From: CAZRIT01 sp964600225
GTDB lineage: Bacteria > Bacillota > Clostridia > Christensenellales > CAG-138
DNA: 64,000 bases
NCBI GenBank assembly: GCA_964600225.1
Contig: CAZRIT010000003.1
Coordinates: 1 to 64,000 of the forward strand
Reading direction: 5' to 3'
The notes under the pieces were generated by a model. It was not told the DNA's origin. It did no database searches and saw only the letters and a program-made list of their open reading frames with translations. Position 1 is the stretch's first letter. Each line of letters begins with the position of its first letter. The translations under genes were made by a program, and so were the position numbers. Below, piece after piece: positions 25,331 through 33,479 of this stretch.

Positions 25331-26530
25331 TTAGTCGCTCAGTCGGCAGAAGGCCTGGCGGCCGAATGCGTCGGCCAGTTGCAGCACGGGGTCGTTGATG
25401 CCGTTGAGCGGTAGCTTTAGCGGCAGCTTGGGGCGGCAGTTGGCGGTGTTCGGCAGGAACGTTTCGCCCTCCACGGTGCCGATGGCTGCGTAGACCAGCG
25501 GGCAGTTCTTTTCAAAATAGGCCGTATCCACCACCACAGCCTCCCTTGCGCCGCTGCCCGTGCGGGAAAAGCGCAGCGTGACGGGCGCGGTGCAGGGTGG
25601 ATAGGTCAGCGTCATGCGGTGCGCGTCGTCGAGGAAGGAGAGGTTTTGCGCCTGCTTAAGCATGCGCGCACGGAACACATACATGGCGTACGGCGATGCG
25701 TCCACGGCCACATATCGGCGGCCGAGCTTTGCCGCCGCGGCGGCGGTGGTGCCACTGCCCGAAAACAGGTCCATCACCAGGTCGTTCGGCCGTGACGAGG
25801 CCAGCAGGATGCGCCGTAGCAGCGCCTCGGGCTTTTGGGTGCCGTAGCCCACGCGCTCGCTGTCCTTTTGCTGCAGGTGCGCGATATCGTCCCACACGTC
25901 GGAAGGGTATACGGGCGTATCCTCGTAGTAGGTGTAGGTTTTGCCGCCCGAACGGATGGAAAAGCCCACGCGCCCCGCTTCGTCGATGAAGCGCTTCATG
26001 TGGTTGCGCTTTTCGGGCCCGCGGGGCTTGCCCACGGCGGTGATATCGAAATATACGCTGCGGCTTTTTCGGTAGAACAGGATGGTATCGTGTTTTCTGG
26101 GGTAGTAGCGTGTGCTGCGGCCGCCCGTTTTGTAGCACCAGACGATTTCGTTGAGGAAGTTGCCCGCGCCAAAGATCTCGTCGAGCATGAGGCGCAGCTT
26201 GGCGTTCATGCGGTGGTCGATGTGCAGGTACAGTGAGCCTTCCTTGGAAAGCAGCCGATGGCAGCCCGTGAGCACCGTGCGCATCAGCGCCAGGTAATCC
26301 TCCTCGGAAAGCGCATCCGTAAACGCGGGCAGCCGAATGCTCTTGCCCGCTGCATGCATGCGGAGGTGGAACGTATCGCCCGTGCCAAACGGCGGATCGA
26401 GGTAGATGAGCGTGACCTTGCCGCCGTAATCGGCAATGAGGCGATCCGGCGCGGTTTCGGCGCGCTCCAGCAGGAACGTGCCCGGGCCGCCTACGGCGTG
26501 CCGCTCGGCGGTGCAAACGATTTGCTGCAT
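25331..26530 (-). CDS. Solitary site-specific DNA methyltransferase (adenine-N6/cytosine-N4 type)
   Basis: 399 residues. The catalytic motif DPPF is at residues 45-48 and the SAM-binding motif FSGSGTT at about 254-260; this DPPF-first order is that of beta-class N6-adenine/N4-cytosine methylases. Between them lies a segment with EIVWCYKTGGRSTRYYPRKH typical of Type III/solitary enzymes. The last ~100 residues are divergent and may form the target recognition part. No restriction endonuclease or specificity gene is nearby, so it is a solitary (orphan) enzyme. ATG 26530 follows GGGAGGTAACGCC. Confidence 0.88.
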   Translation of the reverse strand: MQQIVCTAERHAVGGPGTFLLERAETAPDRLIADYGGKVTLIYLDPPFGTGDTFHLRMHAAGKSIRLPAFTDALSEEDYLALMRTVLTGCHRLLSKEGSLYLHIDHRMNAKLRLMLDEIFGAGNFLNEIVWCYKTGGRSTRYYPRKHDTILFYRKSRSVYFDITAVGKPRGPEKRNHMKRFIDEAGRVGFSIRSGGKTYTYYEDTPVYPSDVWDDIAHLQQKDSERVGYGTQKPEALLRRILLASSRPNDLVMDLFSGSGTTAAAAAKLGRRYVAVDASPYAMYVFRARMLKQAQNLSFLDDAHRMTLTYPPCTAPVTLRFSRTGSGAREAVVVDTAYFEKNCPLVYAAIGTVEGETFLPNTANCRPKLPLKLPLNGINDPVLQLADAFGRQAFCRLSD

Positions 26531-26565
26531 GGCGTTACCTCCCAAACGGATTGACGCATGTCGGG

Positions 26566-27216
26566 TCAGATCGGTTTATTGTACTCCCACGCGGAGGAGA
26601 TGTGCTGCTTGGTATAGTCCATGGCCTGCTGGGCGTTGCGCGAGGCCAGAGCGTCGAATATGTTGCGGTGCTCGACGAGGGATACGCTTGCACGGTTGGG
26701 GATGGTGAGGGAGCTTTGGCGCGCGCGCATGATGTTGCGGTGCAGGCTTGCAAGGATATTTTTGAGCGTGCGGCTGTTGCAGGCTTCGTAGATGGCGGAA
26801 TGGAACTGCGTATCGAGGCTTGTGACGTGTTCGATATCGTTTTTCCGGGTGTAGAACTCCATCAGCTCCATAATTTCCCGCATGCGCTTGATCTGCTCAT
26901 CCGTGATGCGCTCGGCCGCCCAGTAGGCCGCCTGCCCTTCCAGCAGATAGCGGATGGTGTATACGTCCAGCACATCCTCGCTGGTAAAGCCCGTGACCAC
27001 CACGCCGCGGTTGGGCTGGGAGGAAACCAGATCTTCCAATTCAAGCTGCTTGATGGCCTCGCGCACGGGCGTACGGCTGACGCCCAGCTCCTTGGCGATC
27101 GTTTGCTCCACAAGGTACTCTCCCGTGGGATAGCGCCCGTCGGCGATCCCGTCGCGCAGGTGACGGTACACCCTGTTGGATAACGAATTGTTGTCGGAAT
27201 TCGGCATGCCTGACAT
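26566..27216 (-). CDS. GntR-family regulator with FCD domain
   Basis: 216 residues: N-terminal GntR winged helix (NRVYRHLRDGIADGRYPTGE.. ELGVSRTPVREAIKQLELED) and an all-helical FCD ligand domain (about 80-205) with metal-ligand-type DTQFH and EHRNIF. FadR-subfamily regulators usually control uptake or catabolism of organic acids; no such genes adjoin it. It is divergent from spoIIIAA. The start has GGGAG ten bases upstream. Confidence 0.92.
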   Translation of the reverse strand: MSGMPNSDNNSLSNRVYRHLRDGIADGRYPTGEYLVEQTIAKELGVSRTPVREAIKQLELEDLVSSQPNRGVVVTGFTSEDVLDVYTIRYLLEGQAAYWAAERITDEQIKRMREIMELMEFYTRKNDIEHVTSLDTQFHSAIYEACNSRTLKNILASLHRNIMRARQSSLTIPNRASVSLVEHRNIFDALASRNAQQAMDYTKQHISSAWEYNKPI

Positions 27217-27361
27217 GTATCGATCACTCCCTTAATGGGGCTGCGGAGGGGTAAGGCTCCGCTATGTAAATCGCCCCGTTTCCGTGCGTATGATGGCGCT
27301 TATGTATGTAGTGTATCCTTTTTTTTCGGCAAACACAAGCCCTTTGTGTCCCGCGCAATGG

Positions 27362-27390
27362 GCATGATACGCCTGTGAAACGCATATAGT
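27362..27390 (+). promoter_or_regulatory. Candidate sigma-E promoter of the spoIIIA operon
   Basis: GCATGAT (-35, 27362-27368), 14 bases, CATATAGT (-10, 27383-27390). Both match the known sigma-E consensus (KMATATT, 14-15 bases, CATACAMT) at five of seven and six of eight positions. The predicted start is at or next to the spoIIIAA ATG. Confidence 0.55.
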
Positions 27391-27396
27391 GCGGTA

Positions 27397-28377
27397 ATGA
27401 CGGAACAAACATGCAAGCAATGCAACTGGAAGGCGGATCTGCTGCCGTATCTGCCGCAATCGGTGCGGGCGCTCCTTGGCGGGCTGGATGCAAGGCTGCC
27501 GCTGGAGGAGATACGCATCCGCGCCGAGCGGCCCGTGCAGCTCTGCTTCGGGGGCTATGAACGGCTCCTGTACGCGGGCGGGCGCAGGCCGCCCGTGACG
27601 GCGGGGGATTGCAGGGAGCTGATGCTGCGGCTGTGCGAGCATTCCGTCTATGCGCGCGGCACGGAGCTCAACAACGGATTTTTGACGCTGCCCGGCGGCT
27701 ATCGGGTAGGGCTTTGCGGCGGCGTGATGGCCAACGGCGAGAGCATCGACCGATTGACGGACGTTACGGGCTTCAACATCCGCATTGCGCGCGCGCTGCC
27801 CGGGTGCGCCGAGGGACTGCTGCCGATGCTTGCGCAATCCGGGCGCTTGCTCAACACCCTGATCGTATCCGCCCCCGGCTGCGGCAAGACCACGTTGATG
27901 CGGGATATTGCCAGGCTGTGCTCCGCGGGCGCGCGGGAGGTAAAGCCTTGCCGCGTGGCGGTGGTGGATACCCGCTACGAGCTGACGGGCAGCGTGGACG
28001 GCGTGCCGCAGCTGGATATCGGGCCGCGCACCGATGTGCTCGCGGGCGCGCCGCGTGCGGCGGGGATGCGCATGATGGTGGTCAACATGGCGCCCGATAT
28101 CGTGGTGACGGATGAGATTGCAACGGTTTCGGATGCGCGCGCCGTGCTGGACGCGGCCGCGTGCGGCGTGACGGTGGCGGCCAGCGCGCACGCGGGCAGC
28201 GTGGGGGAGCTGATGCAAAAGCGCGCCATGTGGCAGCTGTTGCAGGCGCGGGTCTTTCGGCGCATCGTGCTGCTGGGGAGATCGCCGCGGGTGGGCACGG
28301 TGGAACGGGTGTATGACGAGGGACTGCAAAATTTGCCGTGGGAGGGTGCTGTATGCTGCGAACGGTTGCCGTGCTGA
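27397..28377 (+). CDS. spoIIIAA: Stage III sporulation protein AA
   Basis: 326 residues, AAA/secretion-type ATPase. The P-loop is APGCGKTT near residue 160, followed by Walker B-like DIVVTDEIA and the SAHAGSV region. Together with SpoIIIAB-AH it builds the channel linking mother cell and forespore during engulfment. It starts the operon, preceded by a sigma-E-like promoter whose predicted start nearly coincides with the ATG, and its 3' end overlaps spoIIIAB by 25 bases. Confidence 0.95.
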   Translation: MTEQTCKQCNWKADLLPYLPQSVRALLGGLDARLPLEEIRIRAERPVQLCFGGYERLLYAGGRRPPVTAGDCRELMLRLCEHSVYARGTELNNGFLTLPGGYRVGLCGGVMANGESIDRLTDVTGFNIRIARALPGCAEGLLPMLAQSGRLLNTLIVSAPGCGKTTLMRDIARLCSAGAREVKPCRVAVVDTRYELTGSVDGVPQLDIGPRTDVLAGAPRAAGMRMMVVNMAPDIVVTDEIATVSDARAVLDAAACGVTVAASAHAGSVGELMQKRAMWQLLQARVFRRIVLLGRSPRVGTVERVYDEGLQNLPWEGAVCCERLPC

Positions 28378-28849
28378 TGTGCGCGCTCCTGTGCGCGCTG
28401 TGGGGCGTGAAAAGCTCGCTTTCGCTCAAAATCAGGCGCGATATGCTGTGCGCCGTGACCGAGGGGGTGGAGCGGCTTTCCGTCGGCATGGAGCACACCA
28501 ACCGCCCGCTGGCCACGCTGCTGTACGGCTGCGGGCACGGCAGGGCGCAGCCGCTGTTTTCCGCCGTGGCGGATAATCTGCTTTGCGGCATGGGCGGCGC
28601 GGATGCGTGGACGGAGGCCATCGGCCGCATGCCGACGGGGCTGACGGAGGAGGACATTGCCATTTTAACGGATTTTTCCCTTACACTCGGGCAATCGACC
28701 GACGGATGCAGCGCGGCAATACCGAGATGGCGCTGGCAAGCCTGCGCGCTGCCCGCGCCGAGGCCGAGAATGCCTATGCCACCAAGGGGCGCATATACAG
28801 CGCCATGGGCGCGCTGCTGGGCGCGTGCGTGGCGATACTGCTATGGTAG
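28353..28849 (+). pseudogene. spoIIIAB: Stage III sporulation protein AB, frameshifted
   Basis: Begins at ATG 28353 after GGGAGGGTGCTGT and reads as SpoIIIAB (MLRTVAVLMCALLCALWG.. LKIRRDMLCAVTEGVERLSV) up to LTLGQS at 28697. There the frame is lost: the original frame continues into arginine/proline-rich nonsense and runs into spoIIIAC, while the matching C-terminal half (DRRMQRGNTEMALASLRAAR.. ALLGACVAILLW) continues in the -1 frame to TAG 28847-28849. Insertion of one base at 28697/28698 restores a typical SpoIIIAB of about 165 residues. This is either a sequencing or assembly error or a real single-base deletion; no slippery heptamer is seen. Confidence 0.85.
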
Positions 28850-28862
28850 GCGGTATGGCGTA

Positions 28863-29060
28863 ATGGAAGTGGAGATGCTGTTTAAGATTGCGGGCGTGGG
28901 CATCGTGGCGGCTATCGTGACGCAATTGCTCAAGCAGAGCGGGCGCGATGAAATGGCTACCATCGCCGCCATCGCGGGGCTTATCATCGGGCTGATGATG
29001 ATGCTGGATATGGTGGAGGAGCTGTTTACCAACGTGCGCGCCGTATTCAACCTGTACTGA
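28863..29060 (+). CDS. spoIIIAC: Stage III sporulation protein AC
   Basis: 65 residues, two transmembrane helices (MLFKIAGVGIVAAIVTQLLK and ATIAAIAGLIIGLMMMLDMV), typical of SpoIIIAC. Membrane component of the forespore-mother cell channel. ATG 28863 is 13 bases past the end of the restored spoIIIAB; ATG 28875 is an alternative. It is readable independently of the spoIIIAB frameshift. Confidence 0.88.
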   Translation: MEVEMLFKIAGVGIVAAIVTQLLKQSGRDEMATIAAIAGLIIGLMMMLDMVEELFTNVRAVFNLY

Positions 29061-29071
29061 GGAGAGCGGGC

Positions 29072-29467
29072 ATGAAGCTGATGCAGATACTGGTCATCGC
29101 CGTGGGCGGCGTGGCGCTGGCCGCCGTGGTGCGGCCCATCCGCAAGGAGATGGGCATGCTCATCGGCGCGGCCACGGGGCTGATCGTACTGGGGGCGGCG
29201 GTGGCGGAGTGGAGCGGGCTGATCGACGCGCTGCGGGAATTTGCCGCAGCCTACGGCGTGGACACGGGCTATATCGGGCTGCTTTTAAAGATCATCGGCA
29301 TTGCGTACCTGGCGCAGTTTGGCGCGCAGATCTGCACCGACGCAGGTGAAACGGCGGTGGCGGGCAAGGTGGAGCTGTTCGGGCGGGTGATGATACTGCT
29401 CAACGCCTTCCCAGCCGCCGCCATGACGGTGGCCACCGCCGTGGAGCTATTGGGCGGCAAGCCGTGA
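29072..29467 (+). CDS. spoIIIAD: Stage III sporulation protein AD
   Basis: 131 residues, about three to four hydrophobic helices, SpoIIIAC/AD family (VVRPIRKEMGMLIGAATGLI.. GLLLKIIGIAYLAQFGAQIC). Start has GGAG upstream; its last codons overlap the GTG start of spoIIIAE as GTGA. Confidence 0.93.
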   Translation: MKLMQILVIAVGGVALAAVVRPIRKEMGMLIGAATGLIVLGAAVAEWSGLIDALREFAAAYGVDTGYIGLLLKIIGIAYLAQFGAQICTDAGETAVAGKVELFGRVMILLNAFPAAAMTVATAVELLGGKP

Positions 29468-30660
29468 GGCGGGCATGGTGCGGGCTTGCGGCGCTGGCTG
29501 CCGTGCTGCTGCTGCCCTGTGCGCGGACGCTGGCCGAGCCTGAGGAGACGCCGCCGCCCGACTTATCCGTGTCCGACGGCGTATCGGCCTGGACGGATAC
29601 GCTGGACTGGGCGGAGCTGGAGCGGCTGATGGCGCTGCTGCCAAACGAGGTGCGCGCGCTGTGGGGCGGCATGGGCGCGGCGGACACGGCACGGGAGATC
29701 GCGCAATCGGGCACATGGGCGCTTGGCGGCGCGGGGAGGGTGTGGAGCGCCATCGGCGCGCTGCTGGAAACGGAGCGGAAGGCGCTTTGGGGCACGGCGG
29801 CCGCGCTTGTGGGGCTGACGCTGATGGGCGGCATCGTCGGCTCGCTCGGCGGCGACGGCAAAAGCGGCGTGCAGGATGCGGCGGGGTTTGTGTGCCGCTG
29901 CTTTACGCTCAGCGCGGTGCTGGCAGCGTTTGCGGGCGCATCCAAAAACGCCGTGGAGGGACTGCGGATCATGTGCGGCTGCATGGAGGCGGCCACGCCC
30001 GTGCTGATGACGCTCTTGACCGCGCTGGGGGGCACGGCGAGCGTGGGCGTGTATCAGCCCGCCATGGCGCTGTTAAGCGGCAGCGTGGGTAAGGTGATGG
30101 AGGGCGTGGTTGCGCCGCTGACCATGTGCGCGGGGCTGCTGGGCCTGTTTGAGCAGGTGGCGGAGCGGGTGCGGCTGGGGGAGCTGAGCGGGCTGATCCG
30201 CACCTGCCTCAAGTGGGCCATCGGGCTGATGGACACGCTGTATGCGGCCGTGACCACGCTGGGCGGCATGACGGCGGCGGCGTTCGACGGCGTAACGGTG
30301 CGCACGGCCAAGTATGCCGCAGGCAGCCTGTTACCGATGGCGGGGAGCCTGGTGACGGGATCGTTCGATGTGGCGCTGGGGTGCGCGGCGCTGGTGAAAA
30401 ACGCCGTGGGGCTGACCAGCGTACTCATCTGCGTGGGGCTGATGCTTTCCCCCATGGTGAAGCTCGCGGCCACCATGCTCATGCTGCGCATCGCCGCGGC
30501 CATAACGGAGCCCATTGCGGACAAGAAGCAGACGGGCATGCTGCGCGTGGGCGCGGATATGATGGGCATGCTGCTCACCGCCAACGCCGTGGCCATGGGC
30601 ATGTTTTTGATCACCGTGGGGCTGGTGACGGGCGTGGGCGGCGTGGGCTGGATCGGGTGA
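29464..30660 (+). CDS. spoIIIAE: Stage III sporulation protein AE
   Basis: 398 residues from GTG 29464. Signal-like N-terminus (LAALAAVLLLPCARTLA), then a polytopic membrane protein with many small-residue-rich helices and the SpoIIIAE-typical EQVAERVRLGELSGLIRTCL and AAAFDGVTVRTAKYAAGS. Membrane part of the spoIIIA channel; fourth in the operon, overlapping spoIIIAD. Confidence 0.92.
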   Translation: MRRAWCGLAALAAVLLLPCARTLAEPEETPPPDLSVSDGVSAWTDTLDWAELERLMALLPNEVRALWGGMGAADTAREIAQSGTWALGGAGRVWSAIGALLETERKALWGTAAALVGLTLMGGIVGSLGGDGKSGVQDAAGFVCRCFTLSAVLAAFAGASKNAVEGLRIMCGCMEAATPVLMTLLTALGGTASVGVYQPAMALLSGSVGKVMEGVVAPLTMCAGLLGLFEQVAERVRLGELSGLIRTCLKWAIGLMDTLYAAVTTLGGMTAAAFDGVTVRTAKYAAGSLLPMAGSLVTGSFDVALGCAALVKNAVGLTSVLICVGLMLSPMVKLAATMLMLRIAAAITEPIADKKQTGMLRVGADMMGMLLTANAVAMGMFLITVGLVTGVGGVGWIG

Positions 30661-30664
30661 CGGC

Positions 30665-30844
30665 ATGCAGACGATCGAAACGTTTACGGCCAATGTGATT
30701 GCGCTGTCGATGTGCGTGGCGCTGGCGGAGTACGCCATCCCCGCGGGCACGCTTAAAAACACCGTGTCGGTGGCGGTGGGGCTGGTGTTTTTATCCGCTC
30801 TGGCTGATCAGATATTGGTCATATTTGCGCACTGGGGGGTATAA
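30665..30844 (+). CDS. spoIIIAF: Minimal stage III sporulation protein AF (membrane part only)
   Basis: 59 residues: MQTIETFTANVIALSMCVAL.. two transmembrane helices (about 8-25 and 33-55), ending HWGV. Its place between spoIIIAE and spoIIIAG, and the two-helix layout, identify the N-terminal membrane part of SpoIIIAF. The soluble domain of about 100-150 residues present in usual SpoIIIAF is absent, and the next gene's ATG is only 2 bases after the stop, so there is no room for it. It looks like real reduction rather than a frameshift. Confidence 0.75.
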   Translation: MQTIETFTANVIALSMCVALAEYAIPAGTLKNTVSVAVGLVFLSALADQILVIFAHWGV

Positions 30845-30846
30845 AC

Positions 30847-31467
30847 ATGCAAACAGATACACATTTTGCGCGGCCCGAGCGAAAGCGCATCGGACGCTTT
30901 TGGGAACGGCTGACGGGCGCCATCCGCAACAACAAGCGGCTGGAGTACGCCGTGTACGGGGGCATTGCGCTGATTGCGGTGATACTGTACGCGGCAAGCC
31001 TCATGCCGAAAAAAGCGGACGAGGGGCCGTTGACCAAGGCGTCCGAGCCGACGCAGGCGGCGCGCGTGGAGCAGCGGCTTCGATCGGTGCTCGGCTGCAT
31101 CCGCGGCGCGGGCAGGGTGGAGGTGATGGTCACCTACGAATCGGGCACGGAGCTTGTGACGGCCATGAGCACCAACGTTTCGGGCAACGCCTCGGAAACC
31201 AGCGACGGGCAGAAGCTCAGCGTCACATCCCAAACGACCCAGTCCAGCCAGCCCGCCACCGTCGACGGCGCAGGTGGCAACGAGCCCATCATCCTGATGG
31301 AAAAGGAGCCCGCCGTGCGCGGCGTGATCGTGGTGGCGGAGGGAGCGGCGGATATCCGCGTCAAGCTGGATTTGCAGCGCGCGGTGCAGGCGGTGCTCGA
31401 CGTGCCGCTGTCCAAGATAGAGGTGTTTGAACTATCGTCGGCAACGGCTGCCGATGCAAGGGAATGA
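30847..31467 (+). CDS. spoIIIAG: Stage III sporulation protein AG
   Basis: 206 residues. A cytoplasmic N-terminus, one transmembrane helix (AVYGGIALIAVILYAASLMP, about 35-54), and an extracytoplasmic ring-building domain with the SpoIIIAG-typical RVEVMVTYESGTELV and GVIVVAEGAADIRVKLDLQR. It forms the ring in the intermembrane space with SpoIIIAH. Confidence 0.92.
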   Translation: MQTDTHFARPERKRIGRFWERLTGAIRNNKRLEYAVYGGIALIAVILYAASLMPKKADEGPLTKASEPTQAARVEQRLRSVLGCIRGAGRVEVMVTYESGTELVTAMSTNVSGNASETSDGQKLSVTSQTTQSSQPATVDGAGGNEPIILMEKEPAVRGVIVVAEGAADIRVKLDLQRAVQAVLDVPLSKIEVFELSSATAADARE

Positions 31468-31480
31468 AGGAGGGATAACC

Positions 31481-32005
31481 ATGAAAAGGAGCAGCGGCAT
31501 GAATACGAAGGTGAACGGAAGGCTTTGGACGCTGTGCGGCGTTGCGCTGATACTGGTGGGCGCGGTGGCGGTCAACCTGATTGTCAACAGGGACAAGGCG
31601 GCGGATGCCGACAGCGTGCAGGCCTCGGCACAGACGGGACAGCCCGCGGCCGCGGCGCAGAAGGGCTTTTTTGAATCGTTCCGCATGGAGCGGGATGAAA
31701 CGCGCGAGCAGGAGATCGCCTACATCGACACCATCATCGTGCAGGGCGCGGACGCGGAGACCATGGCCGACGCCCAGCAGCAGAAGCTGGCCATCGTGGA
31801 CGCCATGGAAAAGGAGATGACCATCGAAAGCCTGCTGCGCGCCAAGGGCTTTGCCGATGCGGCGGTGACGCTGCACGCGGGCGCCGTCAACGTGGTCTTG
31901 CAGGCGGAGACGCTTTCGCCCGAGCAGGTGGCGCAGGTGCTGGATATCATCGTGCGTGAAACGGGAGAAAAGACGGACAATATCAAGATTACAACCGCGC
32001 AGTAG
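31481..32005 (+). CDS. spoIIIAH: Stage III sporulation protein AH
   Basis: 174 residues; ATG 31481 follows AAGGAGGGATAACC. One transmembrane helix (LWTLCGVALILVGAVAVNLI) and an extracytoplasmic YscJ/FliF-like domain (MERDETREQEIAYIDTIIV.. VNVVLQAETLSPEQVAQVLD). Partner of forespore SpoIIQ in engulfment where that gene exists; last gene of the operon. Confidence 0.93.
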   Translation: MKRSSGMNTKVNGRLWTLCGVALILVGAVAVNLIVNRDKAADADSVQASAQTGQPAAAAQKGFFESFRMERDETREQEIAYIDTIIVQGADAETMADAQQQKLAIVDAMEKEMTIESLLRAKGFADAAVTLHAGAVNVVLQAETLSPEQVAQVLDIIVRETGEKTDNIKITTAQ

Positions 32006-32053
32006 CCGCCGTCGCGTCACACAAAGGACCCAAAGGTTCACAAGGAATGTGTA

Positions 32054-32082
32054 TTTACATCGAATTGGAACGCTGATATAAT
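32054..32082 (+). promoter_or_regulatory. Promoter of the asp23 operon
   Basis: TTTACA, 17 bases, TATAAT with an extended -10 (TGATATAAT). It is the best sigma-A promoter in the window apart from groES, 28 bases before the asp23 ATG. Confidence 0.85.
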
Positions 32083-32109
32083 GAAGCCAAACAATGCAGG
32101 AGGTGTACC

Positions 32110-32580
32110 ATGGAAGAGAAGCAATTGGACGCTGTGGTCGGCGAAAACAATACCGACGGCGGAAAGATCATATTTGCAGACGACGTGGTGGCGACCATCG
32201 CGGCGCTGGCAACCAACGAAGTGGAAGGCGTATCGGGCATGAGCGGCGGCGTGATGGTGGATCTGTCCGAGCGGCTTGGCCGCAAGAACATCACCAAGGG
32301 CGTCAAGGTGGAGGTCGGCACGGAGGAAGTGGCCATCGACATCTCCGTCAACATTTGCTACGGTTATCGCATCCGCGAGGTGTGCTGCAACATCCAGCAG
32401 TCCGTCAGGGACGCGCTGGAGACGATGACGGGCCTCAGGGTCGTCGAGGTGAACGTGTTTGTGCAGTCGGTCACGTTTGAGCCCACCGAGTCGCCGCGCG
32501 CGGCCAAAAAACGCGAGAAGGAAGCGCAAAAGGAAGCCGAGCTTGCCGAACAGGCAGCCGCCGAAGCGACAGAGGAATAA
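32110..32580 (+). CDS. Asp23/Gls24 family envelope stress protein
   Basis: 156 residues: Asp23 domain (IIFADDVVATIAALATNEVE.. VKVEVGTEEVAIDISVNICY.. ETMTGLRVVEVNVFV) followed by a Lys/Glu/Ala-rich tail of 35 residues. Asp23 proteins are tethered to the membrane by AmaP and are involved in cell envelope stress; the AmaP gene and DUF2273 gene follow here. Confidence 0.93.
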   Translation: MEEKQLDAVVGENNTDGGKIIFADDVVATIAALATNEVEGVSGMSGGVMVDLSERLGRKNITKGVKVEVGTEEVAIDISVNICYGYRIREVCCNIQQSVRDALETMTGLRVVEVNVFVQSVTFEPTESPRAAKKREKEAQKEAELAEQAAAEATEE

Positions 32581-32674
32581 CGCACCGATTCAAAAAAGAT
32601 GATGTAACGTCATATCTGTTGACGCGGGCGGAGCATGCCTCCGCCCGATATGCAAAAGAAAGGGAATTTTCCTT

Positions 32675-33241
32675 ATGAAACTCAGTATTTTTGACCGTAT
32701 CCTGCTTGCGCTGCTGCTGATTGTGGCCATCGTATCGTCGTTTGTGCTGTTCGGGATGGCGGCCAACATCATACAGCAGACCGTGGTGGAGGATTTCATC
32801 GGCCTGTTCTATCTGTATCGGCAGAACGCCCTCATTCTGGCGGGCGCGGGCCTTGTGCTGCTGCTGATTTCGCTCAAGCTCCTGTTTGCGGGCCGCGGCA
32901 AGGGCAAAAAGGAAGCGGGACCCGCCAGCACCGTGATGACGCAGAACGAAAACGGCGGCACCTACATTGCGCTGGACGTGCTGGATACCATGGTCAAGCA
33001 GCGTTGCAGTGCGGAGACGCGCATCAGCGATTGCCAAACCACCATCCGCCCCGTCGATAACGGCATCAACATCGGCGTGCGGCTGTCGGTGGTGCCCGAT
33101 ACGGATCTGACGGCGCTGACGACGCAATTGCAGCAGTCGCTCAAGGATTACATCCAAAATTCCACCGGCATTCATGTCAACGAGGTAGGCATTCTCATCG
33201 AGCGCGCGGAATCGCCCGCGCTGCCCGCCCGCGCCGAGTAA
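32675..33241 (+). CDS. amaP: Asp23 membrane anchor protein AmaP
   Basis: 188 residues with two N-terminal transmembrane helices (about 6-28 and 48-70) and a soluble Asp23-like domain (TYIALDVLDTMVKQRCSAET.. LKDYIQNSTGIHVNEVGILI). It anchors Asp23 at the membrane. GAAAGGGAA ribosome site; DUF2273 gene follows after 10 bases. Confidence 0.88.
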   Translation: MKLSIFDRILLALLLIVAIVSSFVLFGMAANIIQQTVVEDFIGLFYLYRQNALILAGAGLVLLLISLKLLFAGRGKGKKEAGPASTVMTQNENGGTYIALDVLDTMVKQRCSAETRISDCQTTIRPVDNGINIGVRLSVVPDTDLTALTTQLQQSLKDYIQNSTGIHVNEVGILIERAESPALPARAE

Positions 33242-33251
33242 GGAGCACGCT

Positions 33252-33479
33252 ATGCTGGAAAAACTGATTGGCTTTATTAAGGATCACAAGTGGACAATCC
33301 TGTTCGTCCTGTTCGGGCTGTTGTTTGCCATCCTGCTGATGACCATCGGCTTTTGGCGCACCATCCTGGTGCTGGCCATTGCGGCGGTGTGCTTCTACCT
33401 TGGGGTGATCATGGACAGCGACGGCGTGGATGGCATTCGGGCGTTTTTCAAGCGCCTGTTTGGCGGGAAAAATCAATGA
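33252..33479 (+). CDS. DUF2273 small membrane protein
   Basis: 75 residues, two helices (WTILFVLFGLLFAILLMTIG and TILVLAIAAVCFYLGVIMDS), DUF2273 family. This family is a routine companion of Asp23/AmaP. Its TGA overlaps the nusB ATG. Confidence 0.88.
   Translation: MLEKLIGFIKDHKWTILFVLFGLLFAILLMTIGFWRTILVLAIAAVCFYLGVIMDSDGVDGIRAFFKRLFGGKNQ

Noticed and set aside
28683..28700. Programmed -1 ribosomal frameshift in spoIIIAB
   Set aside because: No X XXY YYZ slippery heptamer and no obvious downstream pseudoknot at the switch point; a one-base deletion or sequencing error explains it better.
28353..29060. A single 236-codon protein covering spoIIIAB and spoIIIAC
   Set aside because: This reading frame arises from the spoIIIAB frameshift running into spoIIIAC; the middle part is nonsense (Arg/Pro-rich) while the -1 frame gives a proper SpoIIIAB C-terminus.
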